A stretch of DNA of 51,083 nucleotides from an uncultured Clostridium sp. (GCA_937885015.1 CALAAS010000060.1:1-51083); one strand, 5' to 3'; counted from the first letter of the stretch, positions 8,500-17,005 are shown. The notes: generated from the sequence alone by a model not told the origin. Translations and numbers: made by a program.

Positions 8500-8579
8500 T
8501 TGCAACTTCATTCTAGCACACATCTCATATTGTTGCAAGTATTTTATATATAATTGCAATTAAAATCAAATTACTGCAA
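8500..8579. promoter_or_regulatory. Candidate operator array (TTGCAA sites) in the divergent control region
   Basis: The palindrome TTGCAA occurs at 8500-8505, 8533-8538 and 8554-8559, with a variant CTGCAA at 8574-8579. The steps of 33, 21 and 20 bp are close to whole helical turns. The middle site is extended as AATTGCAATT. The array lies between the TIM-barrel operon (-) and the BtpA/kinase/DeoR genes (+). A minus-strand TATACT near 8470 is a possible -10 for the TIM-barrel genes. The rest of the 348-bp gap holds paired TTTTGAAA repeats at 8711-8728 and no gene. DeoR-family binding is inferred. Confidence 0.5.
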
Positions 8580-8786
8580 AATTCTTCTTGCTTTTCCTTT
8601 TCATAAATGCTATATTTACATATGTAAAAGCGTATGATTTTATATGATTCATGCTGTCTATACGCCGATGGAGCGTCAGCAGGATAAGATCCCGTCTAGG
8701 CAATACACATTTTTGAAACTTTTGAAATTTTCTTGCACGTTTTAGTTTTGTCATTCAATAACTGTATAAATATGGAGGATTTTATC

Positions 8787-9590
8787 ATGTGGACGGAAGA
8801 ATTATTTGGAGTAAAAAAACCGATTATAGCACTCTTACACCTTCGCGCGCTCCCGGGCGATCCCGACTTTTGCGGGGATATCCAGGCTGTCATCAATCAG
8901 GCCCGCACCGATCTGCACGCACTTCAGGACGGCGGAGTTGACGGCGTTCTGATTGCAAATGAATTCAGTTTTCCTTATCAGCTGAAAGCGGATCCTGTCA
9001 CAGTTGCTTCCATGGGATATATCGTAGGGCAGCTGAAATCTGACATCAAAATCCCGTATGGAGTAAACATTGTTTTCAATGCCCTCGCCACCCTGGATCT
9101 GGCCGCCGCAACCGGCGCATATTTCATCCGAAGCGCATTTACCGGAGCCTATATGGGCGAAAGCGGCATCATGACTTCTGACCCCGCTCTGATTGCGCGC
9201 CGCAAAAAAGCGCTGGGGCTCGACCATTTAAAGCTTCTTTATAAAGTCAACCCGGAATCCGACGCTTATCTGGTTCCCAGAGACATTAAAACCATTACCA
9301 AATCCATCATTTTCAACTGCAAACCAGATGGGCTGTGCGTATCCGGAGCCAATGCGGGATGCGAAACAGACACAGAGATTATCCGCAACGTCAAGGACGT
9401 ATCCGGCGATGTGCCTGTATTCTGCAACACCGGATTCAATGCCAGGACAGCAGCGGAAAAACTTGCGATCTGTGACGCCGCCTGTGTGGGAACCACCTTT
9501 AAGAAGGACGGAAAATTCGAAAATAACGTAGATCCGGAACGCGTTGCCGAGCTCATGAAAATTGTCAAAGAAATCAGGACTCAGTTATAA
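8787..9590 (+). CDS. BtpA/SgcQ family TIM-barrel protein
   Basis: A 267-residue protein of the BtpA family (photosystem-I biogenesis BtpA in cyanobacteria, SgcQ in the E. coli sgc sugar operon). It matches from the first residues (KPIIALLHLRALPGDP), through DGVLIANEF, to CNTGFNARTAAEKL and ACVGTTFKKDG at the end. The last motifs resemble the phosphate-binding loops of a beta/alpha barrel, so an enzyme acting on a phosphorylated intermediate is plausible. No reaction is established to my knowledge. I chose the ATG at 8787 because GGAGGA lies 8 bp before it; longer forms would start inside that site. The kinase follows after 41 bp, and the neighbours point to sugar catabolism, not photosynthesis. 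Confidence 0.85.
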   Translation: MWTEELFGVKKPIIALLHLRALPGDPDFCGDIQAVINQARTDLHALQDGGVDGVLIANEFSFPYQLKADPVTVASMGYIVGQLKSDIKIPYGVNIVFNALATLDLAAATGAYFIRSAFTGAYMGESGIMTSDPALIARRKKALGLDHLKLLYKVNPESDAYLVPRDIKTITKSIIFNCKPDGLCVSGANAGCETDTEIIRNVKDVSGDVPVFCNTGFNARTAAEKLAICDAACVGTTFKKDGKFENNVDPERVAELMKIVKEIRTQL

Positions 9591-9631
9591 ATCAGGGCCA
9601 GTCACAGGAAAGGAACTCATCGGAGGTATTC

Positions 9632-11146
9632 ATGAAAAAATATTATTTAGGGGTTGACGTAGGAACATTTGAAACCAAAGGCGTTTTAGTAGACGAAAAT
9701 TTTCAGGTGGCCGCCTCTGCCGGCATAAAACACGGAATGGAAAATCCCAAACCCAATTTCTTTGAACAGGATGCCGAGGCAATCTGGTGGCATGATTTTT
9801 GCGCGGTTTCCAGAGAACTTCTCGCAAAAACCGGAATCCGCCCCGATCAGATTGCCGCCATCGGCAGTGATGTACTTGGCTGCGACTGTCTCCCCGTCGA
9901 TGAGAAATGCCGCCCTCTTCGAAAAGCTATTCTCTACGGTATCGACGCGAGAGCTTCGAAAGAAATTGAAGAATTAAATGCCCATTACACCCAGGAACAA
10001 ATCAAAGAACTTTTTGGCCATCCGCTCTGTTCGGATGACATCGCACCAAAAATTCTCTGGATAAAACATAATGAACCGGATGTTTACGAAAAAACGTATA
10101 AATTTCTTACCGGATCATCCTATATTGCCGCCAAACTGACGGGAGAATACGTCATCGACCAGTTTCTGGCAAAATCCTCATTTGGCCCTCTTTACAATCC
10201 AGACGGATCCATAAACGAAACGGAATGTGCTCTTTTTTGTCGCCCAGATCAGCTGGCGCAAGCACGTTTTGTTCATGAAATAGCCGGGTATGTCACTGCA
10301 CAGGCTGCCGCTGAAACCGGACTGTGCGAGGGAACTCCCGTGATCTGCGGAACCGGCGATTCTACTTCCGAAGCCATCAGCGTAGGGATCACAGAACCCG
10401 GTAAGCTTATGTTCCAGTTCGGTTCGTCGCTGTTCTTTTACTATTGCTCCGCTTCTTTAACCTACGACCACCGGATTCACGGAAGCAATTTTACCATTCC
10501 GGATACTTACAGCGTTTCCGGCGGCACCAACACAGCCGGAACGCTGACGCGCTGGGTTCGTGATACGCTGTATTTTGACGTAATGGAAGAACAGGGCCGA
10601 GGCGGCGCGGAGCCCTACCAGGTTATGATGGAAAAAGCCGCCCATATCCCAGCCGGAAGCGACGGACTCATTGTCCTTCCCTATTTTGCCGGCGAACGCT
10701 GTCCCATCAACGATGCATTGGCCAAAGGCATGATCTTCGGCCTTACCCTTTCCCACACCCGGGAACACATTTACCATGCGGCTCTTGAAGGGATTGCCTA
10801 TGGGATTGCCCAGAATATCCAGGTTATGGAAGAGCTTGGCCTTCCCGTTGAAAATATTATCGCCGTAGGCGGAGGCACTAAAAATCCTCTCTGGATGCAG
10901 ATCGTTGCCGATATTACCGGAAAACCCGTTTTGATTCCCAAAGTCAGTATTGGCGCCAGCTACGGCGAAGCTCTCATGGCCGCCCTTGGAATTGGAGATC
11001 TGAAAAGTTTCCAGGATATGAGCCAAATCATTCAAATGGAGCAGAGCATTCAACCCAATCCGGAAAATCACAAAATTTACGGGAAATATTTGGAAATATA
11101 TGATAAACTATATAAATGCAATAAAGATTTAATGCATTTATTATAA
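9632..11146 (+). CDS. FGGY-family carbohydrate kinase
   Basis: A 504-residue ATP-dependent sugar kinase of the xylulokinase/glycerol-kinase superfamily. Seen are the N-terminal phosphate-binding DVGTFETKG, the YGIDAR segment near residue 110, GTGDSTSEAISVG at about 250, and the C-terminal GGGTKNPLWMQIVAD with ASYGEALMAA. The usual Trp-Asp-x-Arg substrate loop reads Gly-Ile-Asp-Ala-Arg. The AIGSDVLGCDCLPVD segment differs from the QMHG-type motif of true xylulokinases, so the substrate is probably not xylulose. GGAGG precedes the ATG and the DeoR gene follows after 19 bp. It probably phosphorylates the product of one of the isomerases. Confidence 0.9.
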   Translation: MKKYYLGVDVGTFETKGVLVDENFQVAASAGIKHGMENPKPNFFEQDAEAIWWHDFCAVSRELLAKTGIRPDQIAAIGSDVLGCDCLPVDEKCRPLRKAILYGIDARASKEIEELNAHYTQEQIKELFGHPLCSDDIAPKILWIKHNEPDVYEKTYKFLTGSSYIAAKLTGEYVIDQFLAKSSFGPLYNPDGSINETECALFCRPDQLAQARFVHEIAGYVTAQAAAETGLCEGTPVICGTGDSTSEAISVGITEPGKLMFQFGSSLFFYYCSASLTYDHRIHGSNFTIPDTYSVSGGTNTAGTLTRWVRDTLYFDVMEEQGRGGAEPYQVMMEKAAHIPAGSDGLIVLPYFAGERCPINDALAKGMIFGLTLSHTREHIYHAALEGIAYGIAQNIQVMEELGLPVENIIAVGGGTKNPLWMQIVADITGKPVLIPKVSIGASYGEALMAALGIGDLKSFQDMSQIIQMEQSIQPNPENHKIYGKYLEIYDKLYKCNKDLMHLL

Positions 11147-11165
11147 ATCAAGAGAGGTCTTTACT

Positions 11166-11930
11166 ATGATACGTGCGGAACGTTTTAATCTGATTACAAG
11201 TTTAGCAGATGAAATGGATATTGTTACTTTGGATGAGCTGGCAGAACGCCTCAAAGTATCAGTTGCCACTGTCCGTCGGGACGTAGATGAACTCTGCTCG
11301 CAGGGGATTGTAGAAAAAACGAGGGGCGGGATTATTTTCTGCAACAAAAAACAGGATTCCGAACCATCTCTTCAGCTCCGGCGCTATTCCAATGTAGAAG
11401 AAAAAAAGCGGATCGCACAGGCCGCTTTCGCCTATATTGAACCCAACTCCTACTATATGTTCGATTCCGGATCCACAATTGGAGAATTGATTCGTCTGAT
11501 TCCAAAGAATTTTCCAATTTCAATCGTAACGTATGACCTGAGTTATATTTACGATCTTAATCTTCTGGAAAATGCAGAAGTTTTTATTCTGGGAGGTAAG
11601 CTGCGCAATGGCCAGCTTGCCTGCCACGGCGCCTACGCAGAGAAGTATCTGGAACAAATGAACGGCCACATCGCATTCATCGGCGCCGACTCCATTGACC
11701 TGAACAAAGGGATTATGGGATTTAACACCAATGATGTTCCTCTTAAACAAAAGATGATCGCTAATTCTGAAAAGACGATTCTGCTCTGCGATCACAGCAA
11801 ATTTGAAAGCCGCGGTTTCATCAATATCCATGGTTTCAATGGCATCGATTTAATCATTACCGATTCCGAAACTAATCCCGATATTCTCGCCCGGCTTCGG
11901 GATATGGGCGTTCAGGTAGAAGTTGTTTAG
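11166..11930 (+). CDS. DeoR-family transcriptional regulator
   Basis: A 254-residue repressor with an N-terminal winged helix-turn-helix (TLDELAERLKVSVATVRRD, residues about 22-40, then EKTRGG). The C-terminal sugar-phosphate-sensing domain of the DeoR C-terminal family includes DSGSTIGELIRLIP, ILGGKLRNG and FIGADSIDLNKG. Such regulators usually release DNA on binding a phosphorylated intermediate of the pathway they control. Here the kinase product would be the natural inducer. It ends the + strand operon at a shared terminator. TTGCAA repeats upstream of the isomerases and at the TRAP promoter are the best operator candidates. Confidence 0.92.
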   Translation: MIRAERFNLITSLADEMDIVTLDELAERLKVSVATVRRDVDELCSQGIVEKTRGGIIFCNKKQDSEPSLQLRRYSNVEEKKRIAQAAFAYIEPNSYYMFDSGSTIGELIRLIPKNFPISIVTYDLSYIYDLNLLENAEVFILGGKLRNGQLACHGAYAEKYLEQMNGHIAFIGADSIDLNKGIMGFNTNDVPLKQKMIANSEKTILLCDHSKFESRGFINIHGFNGIDLIITDSETNPDILARLRDMGVQVEVV

Positions 11931-11949
11931 CTTTCCCATTTTCATCAAA

Positions 11950-11994
11950 AAAACCTGCCAGGCAGAGATTTTAACTTCCGCCTGACAGGTTTTT
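11950..11994. terminator. Bidirectional terminator between the DeoR and HAD genes
   Basis: AACCTG-C-CAGGC pairs with GCCTG-A-CAGGTT around a 15-base loop, with an A-run before and a T-run after. It serves the convergent regulator operon (+) and transporter operon (-). The HAD stop codon lies inside the far end. Confidence 0.8.
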
Positions 11995-12763
11995 ATATCA
12001 GCTTCAATTTTTCCAACGCTGCGGCCACTCCGTCTTCTTTCAAATCCGCCGTAACCAGTGCTGCACAAGCTTTCAATTCCTCCGGGGCATTTCCCATGGC
12101 CACGCCTACTCCGGCTATCTGAAGAGCCGGGGCATCATTCATGCTGTCGCCAAACGCTGCGGTATACTTCATATCCGTCTTATACCAGGCCGCCACTTTT
12201 TCTATCCCGGACGCTTTATTGATTCCCTTCCATACAAATTCGCCAAAACTTCCGCTGTTATTCTTATAAAGCTCATAATCCCGAAGAAGCTGCGGCATTT
12301 TTGCAACGATCCGGTCGATATGCGCATGATCCCGCGTATGGATTGTAAACTTTTCAATCCCCAATGCCGAGCTTACCTCTTCCGGCCCCCGCAGCCTGGG
12401 CCAGTCTCCATCAAGTTCTACCGCCCCGGGTATAAAATAGATGTTTTCAGTCCCTTCCAGTACGCCGGAAAAACCATTCTCATATATCCCGGCAACCGTT
12501 TCCAAAAGAGCCTTTTCCGGAATAAAATGGTGAAATATCTCTTTCCCTTCTACCAGAATATGGGCTCCGGCTCCAGCTATGATACCGTCAAACCCCACTT
12601 CCAGCAGGCTGTCGTAGATATCGCACATGGTCCGTGCCGTACAGATAAAAGCCTTATGGCCATTTTGGCGAAGACGGCGAATCGCCGCCGCCGTCTTCGG
12701 CGGCGGCGGCTGATTATTCTCCGCTATCGTTCCATCAATATCAAAAAAACAGAGAAACTTCAT
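11993..12763 (-). CDS. HAD-superfamily (Cof-type) phosphatase
   Basis: A 256-residue Cof-subfamily HAD hydrolase. The nucleophile motif FFDIDGTIAE opens the protein. A Ser/Thr motif (FICTARTM) follows near residue 45, then a type-II cap, the Lys region (NKASGIEKV) near 190 and the acidic motif FGDSMNDAP near 215. These enzymes dephosphorylate sugar phosphates or nucleotides. I chose the ATG at 12763 because DIDGT normally lies within ten residues of the start; the frame itself continues into the permease gene. It is the last gene of the TRAP operon, 4 bp after the permease stop. Codons 19-27 form a GC-rich hairpin encoding a run of four prolines. Confidence 0.87.
   Translation of the reverse strand: MKFLCFFDIDGTIAENNQPPPPKTAAAIRRLRQNGHKAFICTARTMCDIYDSLLEVGFDGIIAGAGAHILVEGKEIFHHFIPEKALLETVAGIYENGFSGVLEGTENIYFIPGAVELDGDWPRLRGPEEVSSALGIEKFTIHTRDHAHIDRIVAKMPQLLRDYELYKNNSGSFGEFVWKGINKASGIEKVAAWYKTDMKYTAAFGDSMNDAPALQIAGVGVAMGNAPEELKACAALVTADLKEDGVAAALEKLKLI
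12683..12708. other. GC-rich perfect hairpin within the HAD coding sequence
   Basis: Eleven bases of CGC/CCG repeat (12683-12693) pair perfectly with 12698-12708 around a 4-base loop. It lies about 55 bases after the HAD start codon. It may only reflect proline and alanine codons (PPPP, AAA), but it would fold stably in mRNA. Confidence 0.6.
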
Positions 12764-12767
12764 TTTC

Positions 12768-13715
12768 CTATTTCCTTTTTCCCTCCATCGTAACCATGCA
12801 TACCCCGACGCAGTTAATAACAAGGCTTATGAGCAGTGTCGGAGAGTTTACCGCCTCGTGCAGCATCAGCGCCGACAGGATTACCCCAAATACAGGCAAA
12901 AGAAGCGTAAAAATAACCACACGGCTAATATCATTGTACTTGTACAGCTGGTTTGAAATAATTAACGCCAGGCAAGATGACAAAATCAATCCCCCCGTGG
13001 GCATCAGGGCTTGCGCCGCGCTTTCCGCCTGCAGCGCCCCTCCTCCCAGCAATCCTGCTGCTATCAGAAAGCCGCCGCCTAAAAGCGTCTGCCAGGCGCC
13101 CACCCAGATAGCCGATTTCTGCTGGGAAATACATTTTAAATAAACGGCCCCCAGCGTCCCGGCTCCCTGGGACGCGATAACCAGAAATCCTCCAAAAATG
13201 GATACCGTCATGCCAGCCTGCAAATCCTGTATGTGCAATACCACAACAGCAATTACCCCCAGTATACAGCCGATTATTTTCCGAGGTGTCAGGCGATCCT
13301 CCTTGAATACCAGGCTGGAAAATAAAATCCCCTGAAATGCCCCCGAACTCGCCAAGATCGAAGTAACAACCCCAGGGGAAAGGGCGGTTCCCACATAGAG
13401 ACAAATATATTGAAGCACAGACATAATCGCGCTCAGCTTAATCAGCTGCCAGACTTCCCGGCGCGAGGAGGGGAGCAGCCTGCTCCCCTTATATACGCAA
13501 AACCCCAAAGCCAGAAAACCGGCAAAAAACAGCCTCACTCCAGCAAACGTAAACATGGCAGGCACATTATTTTCCTTGATTTCGAATGCCTGATACCCCA
13601 GCTTTGTCAGAGGCACGCCTACGGCCCACAAAAAATGGACAATGATTACAAGTACTAAAAAGCTTTTCGCTCCTGTATAAAACTGGCGTTCTTTTTCACC
13701 ATTTTCAGCCTTCAT
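12768..13715 (-). CDS. EamA/DMT-family permease
   Basis: A 315-residue integral membrane protein with about ten hydrophobic segments in two repeated halves, as in the drug/metabolite transporter (EamA) family. The early HFLWAVGVPLTKLG segment matches the family. Segments near residues 95-130 (FQGILFSSLVFKEDRLTPRKIIG) and 255-300 (GVILSALMLHEAV) show the usual helix plus charged-loop pattern repeated in each half. It lies 12 bp after dctM and 4 bp before the HAD gene. It probably exports or imports a metabolite of the pathway, or is a passenger gene. Substrate unknown. Confidence 0.85.
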   Translation of the reverse strand: MKAENGEKERQFYTGAKSFLVLVIIVHFLWAVGVPLTKLGYQAFEIKENNVPAMFTFAGVRLFFAGFLALGFCVYKGSRLLPSSRREVWQLIKLSAIMSVLQYICLYVGTALSPGVVTSILASSGAFQGILFSSLVFKEDRLTPRKIIGCILGVIAVVVLHIQDLQAGMTVSIFGGFLVIASQGAGTLGAVYLKCISQQKSAIWVGAWQTLLGGGFLIAAGLLGGGALQAESAAQALMPTGGLILSSCLALIISNQLYKYNDISRVVIFTLLLPVFGVILSALMLHEAVNSPTLLISLVINCVGVCMVTMEGKRK

Positions 13716-13727
13716 AGCTCATTTCCC

Positions 13728-15038
13728 TTATCCCGCAAATTTCGTCCCGAGCACCATGCTGGGCACAGTTAAAGAAAGTTCCGGAATTAACACCGTTAAA
13801 ATCAGAGTCGGAAGCCATGCAAACAAAATAAGAAGAAGCGTGGGTTTTAATGTATCTTTAAATTCCGCTCCAACCAGGTTTGTCGCCATGTATAAAAACG
13901 GGGCGCAAGGAGGCGTTACCGTTCCCATTCCCAGGTTTACACCAAGGATTGCAGCAAAATGGATCGGGGAAATCCCAAGCTTTGTTACAATCGGAAGCAA
14001 AATCGGCGTGCAGAGCAGTACACTGCTGACATCATCCATAATCATTCCAATAAACAGCATGAAAATGTTGATCATAAACATAATTATCATGGTGTTATCC
14101 GAAATGCTCAAGAGAATGTCCATAATCATCCCCGGAAGGTTCTCCAGAATAAACACCTTACAAATCATATTCAGCGTAATCGTCATAACAAAAATTGCGC
14201 CGATGGAGATGCAGGAACTCCGGATCGTCTCTACCAGTGTTTTCCCATTCAGTCCCTTATACACAAAAATCGTAATCGGGATCGCATAAAGCGTCGCCAC
14301 TGCCGCGGCTTCCATCGCCGTAAACACGCCGCCATATATACCGCCCAGAATAATTGCCGGCATAATCAGAGCCGGAATAGCCGTTTTCGTCTTTCTTCCA
14401 AGCTGAATCCCCCATTCTCCCTGGCTTACTTTTTCCGTCAGCTCAATTTCTTTGTGCGTGCGGAGCATGATAAAAGACACGATGCACTGCAGAATGGTTA
14501 AAATAATTCCAGGAACCAATGTGGCGAGAAAGCAGGCCAACACCGACTGCTGTCCAGACCACGCATAGAGAATCATCATCCCACTGGGCGGAATCAGCAT
14601 CCCAAGAGGAGCTGCATTGGCCACAATCGCCGCCGTAATCCCTTTCGGGTAATTTTTAGCCGACATCCGGGGCGCTACAATGGATCCGATACAGGTCAGC
14701 GTCGCCGCTCCGCTTCCCGTAATCGCGCCAAATACTGCGCTGGCCACGATTTCCACCGACGCCAGGCCTCCGCGGATTCTTCCGATAAAATGCTCGATTA
14801 AATCCACCAGGCTTTTTCCGATACCGCCCTTTTCCATAATGCCGCCGCATAAAATAAACAGTGGCATTGCCATTAAAACAACGGAATTCACTTTGGAAAA
14901 GCCATAGGGAAGAAGCATCTGCGGACTATATCCCAAAGCCAGTACCATATAAGCCAGGCTTCCGCCAAACGCAAAAGCCACAGGGACTCCTGCTACCAGA
15001 AGCACGATTGTCATTATAATTCCGATTGCCAATTCCAT
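13728..15038 (-). CDS. dctM: TRAP transporter large permease (DctM-type)
   Basis: A 436-residue membrane protein with a dozen hydrophobic segments, the ion-coupled translocation subunit of a tripartite ATP-independent periplasmic transporter. Family features include GGIMEKGGIGKSLVDL near residue 70, GSGAATLTCIGSIV, LIPPSGMMILYAW and the C-terminal GMGTVTPPCAPFLY. The ATG at 15038 has AAAGGAGG 10 bp before it; the longer frame would overlap the small permease. It is 1 bp from the dctQ stop, so the two are probably translated together. With DctP and DctQ it most likely imports an organic acid, such as a sugar acid, using the sodium gradient. Confidence 0.92.
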   Translation of the reverse strand: MELAIGIIMTIVLLVAGVPVAFAFGGSLAYMVLALGYSPQMLLPYGFSKVNSVVLMAMPLFILCGGIMEKGGIGKSLVDLIEHFIGRIRGGLASVEIVASAVFGAITGSGAATLTCIGSIVAPRMSAKNYPKGITAAIVANAAPLGMLIPPSGMMILYAWSGQQSVLACFLATLVPGIILTILQCIVSFIMLRTHKEIELTEKVSQGEWGIQLGRKTKTAIPALIMPAIILGGIYGGVFTAMEAAAVATLYAIPITIFVYKGLNGKTLVETIRSSCISIGAIFVMTITLNMICKVFILENLPGMIMDILLSISDNTMIIMFMINIFMLFIGMIMDDVSSVLLCTPILLPIVTKLGISPIHFAAILGVNLGMGTVTPPCAPFLYMATNLVGAEFKDTLKPTLLLILFAWLPTLILTVLIPELSLTVPSMVLGTKFAG

Positions 15039-15039
15039 A

Positions 15040-15582
15040 CTATGCTGCCTCCTTTCTGGCTCTTCCATCGTCTATCGTGCGAAGAATGTATAAAATCGTA
15101 TTATAGGCGTGGTAAAGTGACATAAAAAAGAAACCGATCAACAGAGAACTCTGCGGTATAAAATACGGTATCTTCAATACCGGCGTCCGGCTCCCAGCCG
15201 CAAAATTGTATGCCACATACTCAAACAGCCAGACCGTATATACTGCGCAGATCAAGGCAGACATCCCTTCCTGGAAAACCCGCAGCATATGCTTTTTCCT
15301 GTCACTGCTGATAAAACTCGTCAAAATATCCGCGCTGATCTGGGCCTCTCCATAGCTGGCAAACGCGCCGCCCAGAAAATACATAAAAATCATCACAATC
15401 ATCAGCAAATCATCCATACCAAAAAAGTTTCTGTGAAACAGATATCTGCCTACCACATTATAGCAGACACCCAGCACTCCAATTATTGCGCACGCGGTTG
15501 AAATACTCGTCTCCGCCTTCAGAAAAAACCTCCAGATCAGATTCTTATTTACCCTCTCTTCGAACCTCTCTGCCAATCCCAT
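15040..15582 (-). CDS. dctQ: TRAP transporter small permease (DctQ-type)
   Basis: A 180-residue protein with four predicted membrane segments, at about residues 25-45, 60-80, 100-125 and 140-165. This is the standard DctQ layout. The FGMDDLLMIVMIFMYFLGGAFAS segment with its Gly-Glu-Ala-Gln-Ile follow-on is typical. The ATG at 15582 has a GGAGAG ribosome site; an extra 22 residues of open frame upstream lack one. It scaffolds DctM and receives the binding protein. It lies 122 bp after dctP, with a terminator-like hairpin in the gap. Confidence 0.9.
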   Translation of the reverse strand: MGLAERFEERVNKNLIWRFFLKAETSISTACAIIGVLGVCYNVVGRYLFHRNFFGMDDLLMIVMIFMYFLGGAFASYGEAQISADILTSFISSDRKKHMLRVFQEGMSALICAVYTVWLFEYVAYNFAAGSRTPVLKIPYFIPQSSLLIGFFFMSLYHAYNTILYILRTIDDGRARKEAA

Positions 15583-15644
15583 ATCCTCTCTCCTCTCTGA
15601 ACACCTCTTCCCGGCTTTCTCAGCAAGACGGCCTCCCCTTATTG

Positions 15645-15682
15645 TCAAAAAGCGGTTCCCGAATCTACGACTCGAGAACCGC
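15645..15682 (-). terminator. Intra-operon attenuating terminator between dctP and dctQ
   Basis: GCGGTTC (minus strand) pairs with GAACCGC, extended by CGA/TCG after one mismatch, and is followed by TTTTTG. It lies between the binding-protein gene and the permease genes. Partial termination there would give excess DctP over the membrane subunits. Confidence 0.65.
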
Positions 15683-15704
15683 CAGTCTCCGGATTTTCGT
15701 CTTT

Positions 15705-16799
15705 TTATCCTTCTACAGCCGAAACAATCTCATCAATTACTTCATCTCCATGAAGTTCTCTTAAGGACGGCCATACAGCTTCTCGAACCGCATTTGCAGC
15801 TTTCTCCAGATCCTCGTCGGACGGAACGTAAATCTGAACTCCGTACTCTTCTAACAGTTTTTTATGCTTTTCCTCTTCGCTCTCTGCCTGCTCAAAACTC
15901 CACATGGAAGCGTTTCGGAATGCCTCTTCAATAATGTCCTGATATTCCTTGGGCAAAGACTTCCATAAATCCATATTCATATTGATACACATCATCTCGG
16001 AAGAAGTGCGTGCGTCTACCCAAACCTTAATAATATCTCTGTACGCGGTATAGTTAATGGTAGCCGCTCCGCCGAACCACCCCTCGCAAATGCCGCTCTG
16101 CAGCGAAGAATATAAGTCGGCATAAGGAAGCGATGTATAATTGAACCCTAAAGCCTCTGCCATCTTTGCAAATTCATCCAGCGGCGGAACACGCATAAGT
16201 TCATCCTTGCGGACATCCGGGTTAATAACGTCTTCCAGCTTACTGCACCCCGTCATGCCAAGGCCCTGCAGGCCCTCTGTACAGAACCCTAAGAATTTAA
16301 TGTTATCCTCTGCCAGATATTTTTCCATTACATTATATAAAGCGCCGCCCGGGTAGCATACCTTCTCATACTGATCCCAGGACGTAAACAAATACGGCAT
16401 CGTCGAAATACCCAGCCTTGGATCGTAATCAGCCGGCGAAGAAAACATAGACATATCCAGTGTTCCTTTCATCAGATCCTCAAAGCATGTCGTATAATCC
16501 CCCAGCAGATTGTCTGCATACAGAGTGATCCGCACCTTTCCGCCCGTCTTTTCAAATACTTCATCACACCCTCTCTGCATCGCCACATTGGGATACATAT
16601 CTGCGGAAGCTGCGGAGGCCATCTTCAAATCATACTCAATCTTGCTCTCGTCCACTTCCGCCTTTTCCCCCTGATCTGCCTGTTCCGATACAGCAGCAGA
16701 TTTATCCGGCTCTTTTTCTTCTCCGTTAGAGCCGCAGGCTGTCAACGAGAATGCCATTGTTGTTGCGAGCACACATGAAATCATTTTCTTGCATTTCAT
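15705..16799 (-). CDS. dctP: TRAP transporter solute-binding lipoprotein (DctP-type)
   Basis: A 364-residue extracellular binding protein. It has a lipoprotein signal (MKCKKMISCVLA...) with lipobox LTAC, so the mature protein starts at the Cys near residue 22, followed by an acidic serine-rich linker. The DctP fold is recognised from GGKVRITLYADNLLGDYTTC, PYLFTSWDQYEKV, the GVxPP-like VPPLDEF and the central SGICEGWFGG segment. The ligand-anchoring Arg usual in DctP proteins is probably the one in DELMRVPP. That would favour a carboxylate ligand, but it is inferred. GGAGA precedes the ATG. First gene of the five-gene TRAP operon. Confidence 0.92.
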   Translation of the reverse strand: MKCKKMISCVLATTMAFSLTACGSNGEEKEPDKSAAVSEQADQGEKAEVDESKIEYDLKMASAASADMYPNVAMQRGCDEVFEKTGGKVRITLYADNLLGDYTTCFEDLMKGTLDMSMFSSPADYDPRLGISTMPYLFTSWDQYEKVCYPGGALYNVMEKYLAEDNIKFLGFCTEGLQGLGMTGCSKLEDVINPDVRKDELMRVPPLDEFAKMAEALGFNYTSLPYADLYSSLQSGICEGWFGGAATINYTAYRDIIKVWVDARTSSEMMCINMNMDLWKSLPKEYQDIIEEAFRNASMWSFEQAESEEEKHKKLLEEYGVQIYVPSDEDLEKAANAVREAVWPSLRELHGDEVIDEIVSAVEG

Positions 16800-16908
16800 A
16801 ACAAAATCTCCTTTTCTCCCTCTTTAGAAGTCCCCCCTCAATACTCATCGTGTACGTACTGGCATTTTTTATGATAAGAATCGATTTCTTGACTTCTTTT
16901 TGTTTATT

Positions 16909-16947
16909 TTGCAATTTAATCTTACCACACGCTTCAATACTTGTCAA
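16909..16947 (-). promoter_or_regulatory. TRAP operon promoter with TTGCAA operator candidate at +1
   Basis: A consensus TTGACA (complement of 16942-16947), a 17-bp spacer and TAAGAT (complement of 16919-16924). TTGCAA at 16909-16914 covers the expected start point. It is the same hexamer that is repeated upstream of the isomerase operon, which suggests one repressor for both. The leader to dctP is about 110 bases. The remaining upstream sequence to 17080 holds no gene. Confidence 0.65.
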
Positions 16948-17005
16948 TATGTTCCATATAAAATCATTTATGTTCATTTTATCCGTCATTTTGTTAAAAA
17001 TAGCT

